Origin: Solobacterium sp.
GTDB lineage: Bacteria; Bacillota_I; Bacilli_A; Erysipelotrichales; Erysipelotrichaceae
Assembly (NCBI GenBank): GCA_024680365.1
Contig: JAILCN010000089.1
Span: 1-53,089, forward strand
Direction: 5' to 3'
DNA length: 53,089 nt
Shown: piece by piece, positions 52,886 through 53,089 of the stretch
Numbering within the stretch: the first letter of the stretch is position 1
How the letters are laid out: the number at the start of each line of letters is the position of its first letter
The notes under the pieces: model-generated
What the model was told of the DNA's origin: nothing
What the model saw: the letters and a program-made list of their open reading frames with translations, nothing else
Databases searched by the model: none
Position numbers and translations under genes: made by a program

Positions 52886-53089
52886 TCCGTTCTCTCCGCT
52901 TTTATACTAGCGGCAGGTTCAGACAGGTTATATGCCCAAAATATTTCCAAAAAAATCCTCATTTGCACAGTGGAGCTGATAATTGGCTTAATCACTGTGT
53001 TTTTTACTCATCACATCTCTGTATTTCACTCTTTTTGGCGAATATATCGCCAAATTGATGAATTTGTATATCTTCTCATACCGGTTCTT
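52886..53089. other. Non-coding window end with palindromes
   Basis: No gene is supported here. Direct repeats of AACCTG (minus strand, spaced 4 nt) lie near the MerR -10. CACAGTG (52968-52974 region) and CACTGTG pair around a 20-nt loop and are followed by TTTTTT on the plus strand, a possible terminator. A 21-bp perfect inverted repeat TTTGGCGA-ATATA-TCGCCAAA lies at 53034-53054, probably an operator for a gene beyond the edge. Confidence 0.5.

Overview
The window looks like a chromosomal segment of a Firmicute (Bacillota), most likely a gut-type Erysipelotrichia relative. That placement is an inference from gene content. The signs are the rimP-nusA-rnpM-infB-rbfA operon, EzrA, the rplU-prp-rpmA cluster with a Prp-cleavable L27 leader, two T-box riboswitches, RqcH, a CcpA-type cre site, WXG100 proteins, strong AGGAGG ribosome binding sites and consensus sigma-A promoters. 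No tRNA, rRNA, CRISPR array, insertion sequence or phage gene was seen. Genes are packed tightly, mostly on the minus strand, and overlaps of 4 to 17 nt are common.

Layout. Positions 1-1.9 kb hold two WXG100 proteins and an S-layer-homology lipoprotein cut by the window edge. 1.9-6.8 kb is the translation and transcription operon. 6.8-12.4 kb holds glycerol kinase, pyruvate phosphate dikinase with a lysine/alanine tail, and an alpha/beta hydrolase that has lost catalytic residues. 12.4-15.3 kb is valS behind a T-box. 15.3-20.2 kb holds a SRAP gene, ruvBA, obgE and rplU-prp-rpmA. 20.2-25.6 kb runs from ezrA through a cysteine desulfurase and thiI to a UPF0158-GNAT fusion. rpsD follows at 25.8 kb. 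26.5-32.4 kb is a TetR-led galactoside operon with a cre site inside its promoter. 32.4-37 kb holds gmk, rqcH, and a nudix / papain-like / ParB-like / rluB operon. 37.2-38.2 kb is lrgAB. 38.3-44.7 kb holds pepF, a YjbR-EVE protein, a DUF1846 protein, tdk and pepT. 44.7-48.1 kb holds a MupG-like protein, CorA and an MFS transporter. 48.1-50.7 kb is a T-box that reads as leucine-specific, in front of a three-domain HTH-cupin-acyl-CoA ligase. 50.8-52.9 kb holds a zinc-ribbon membrane protein and two MerR regulators, followed by 200 bp of palindrome-rich non-coding DNA.

Most genes are core housekeeping. The most unusual items are the leucine-type T-box controlling an HTH-cupin-ligase fusion, the PPDK tail, the pseudo-hydrolase, the MerR promoter with a 20-bp spacer and central palindrome, the several uncharacterised domain fusions, and the WXG100/SLH-lipoprotein cluster.
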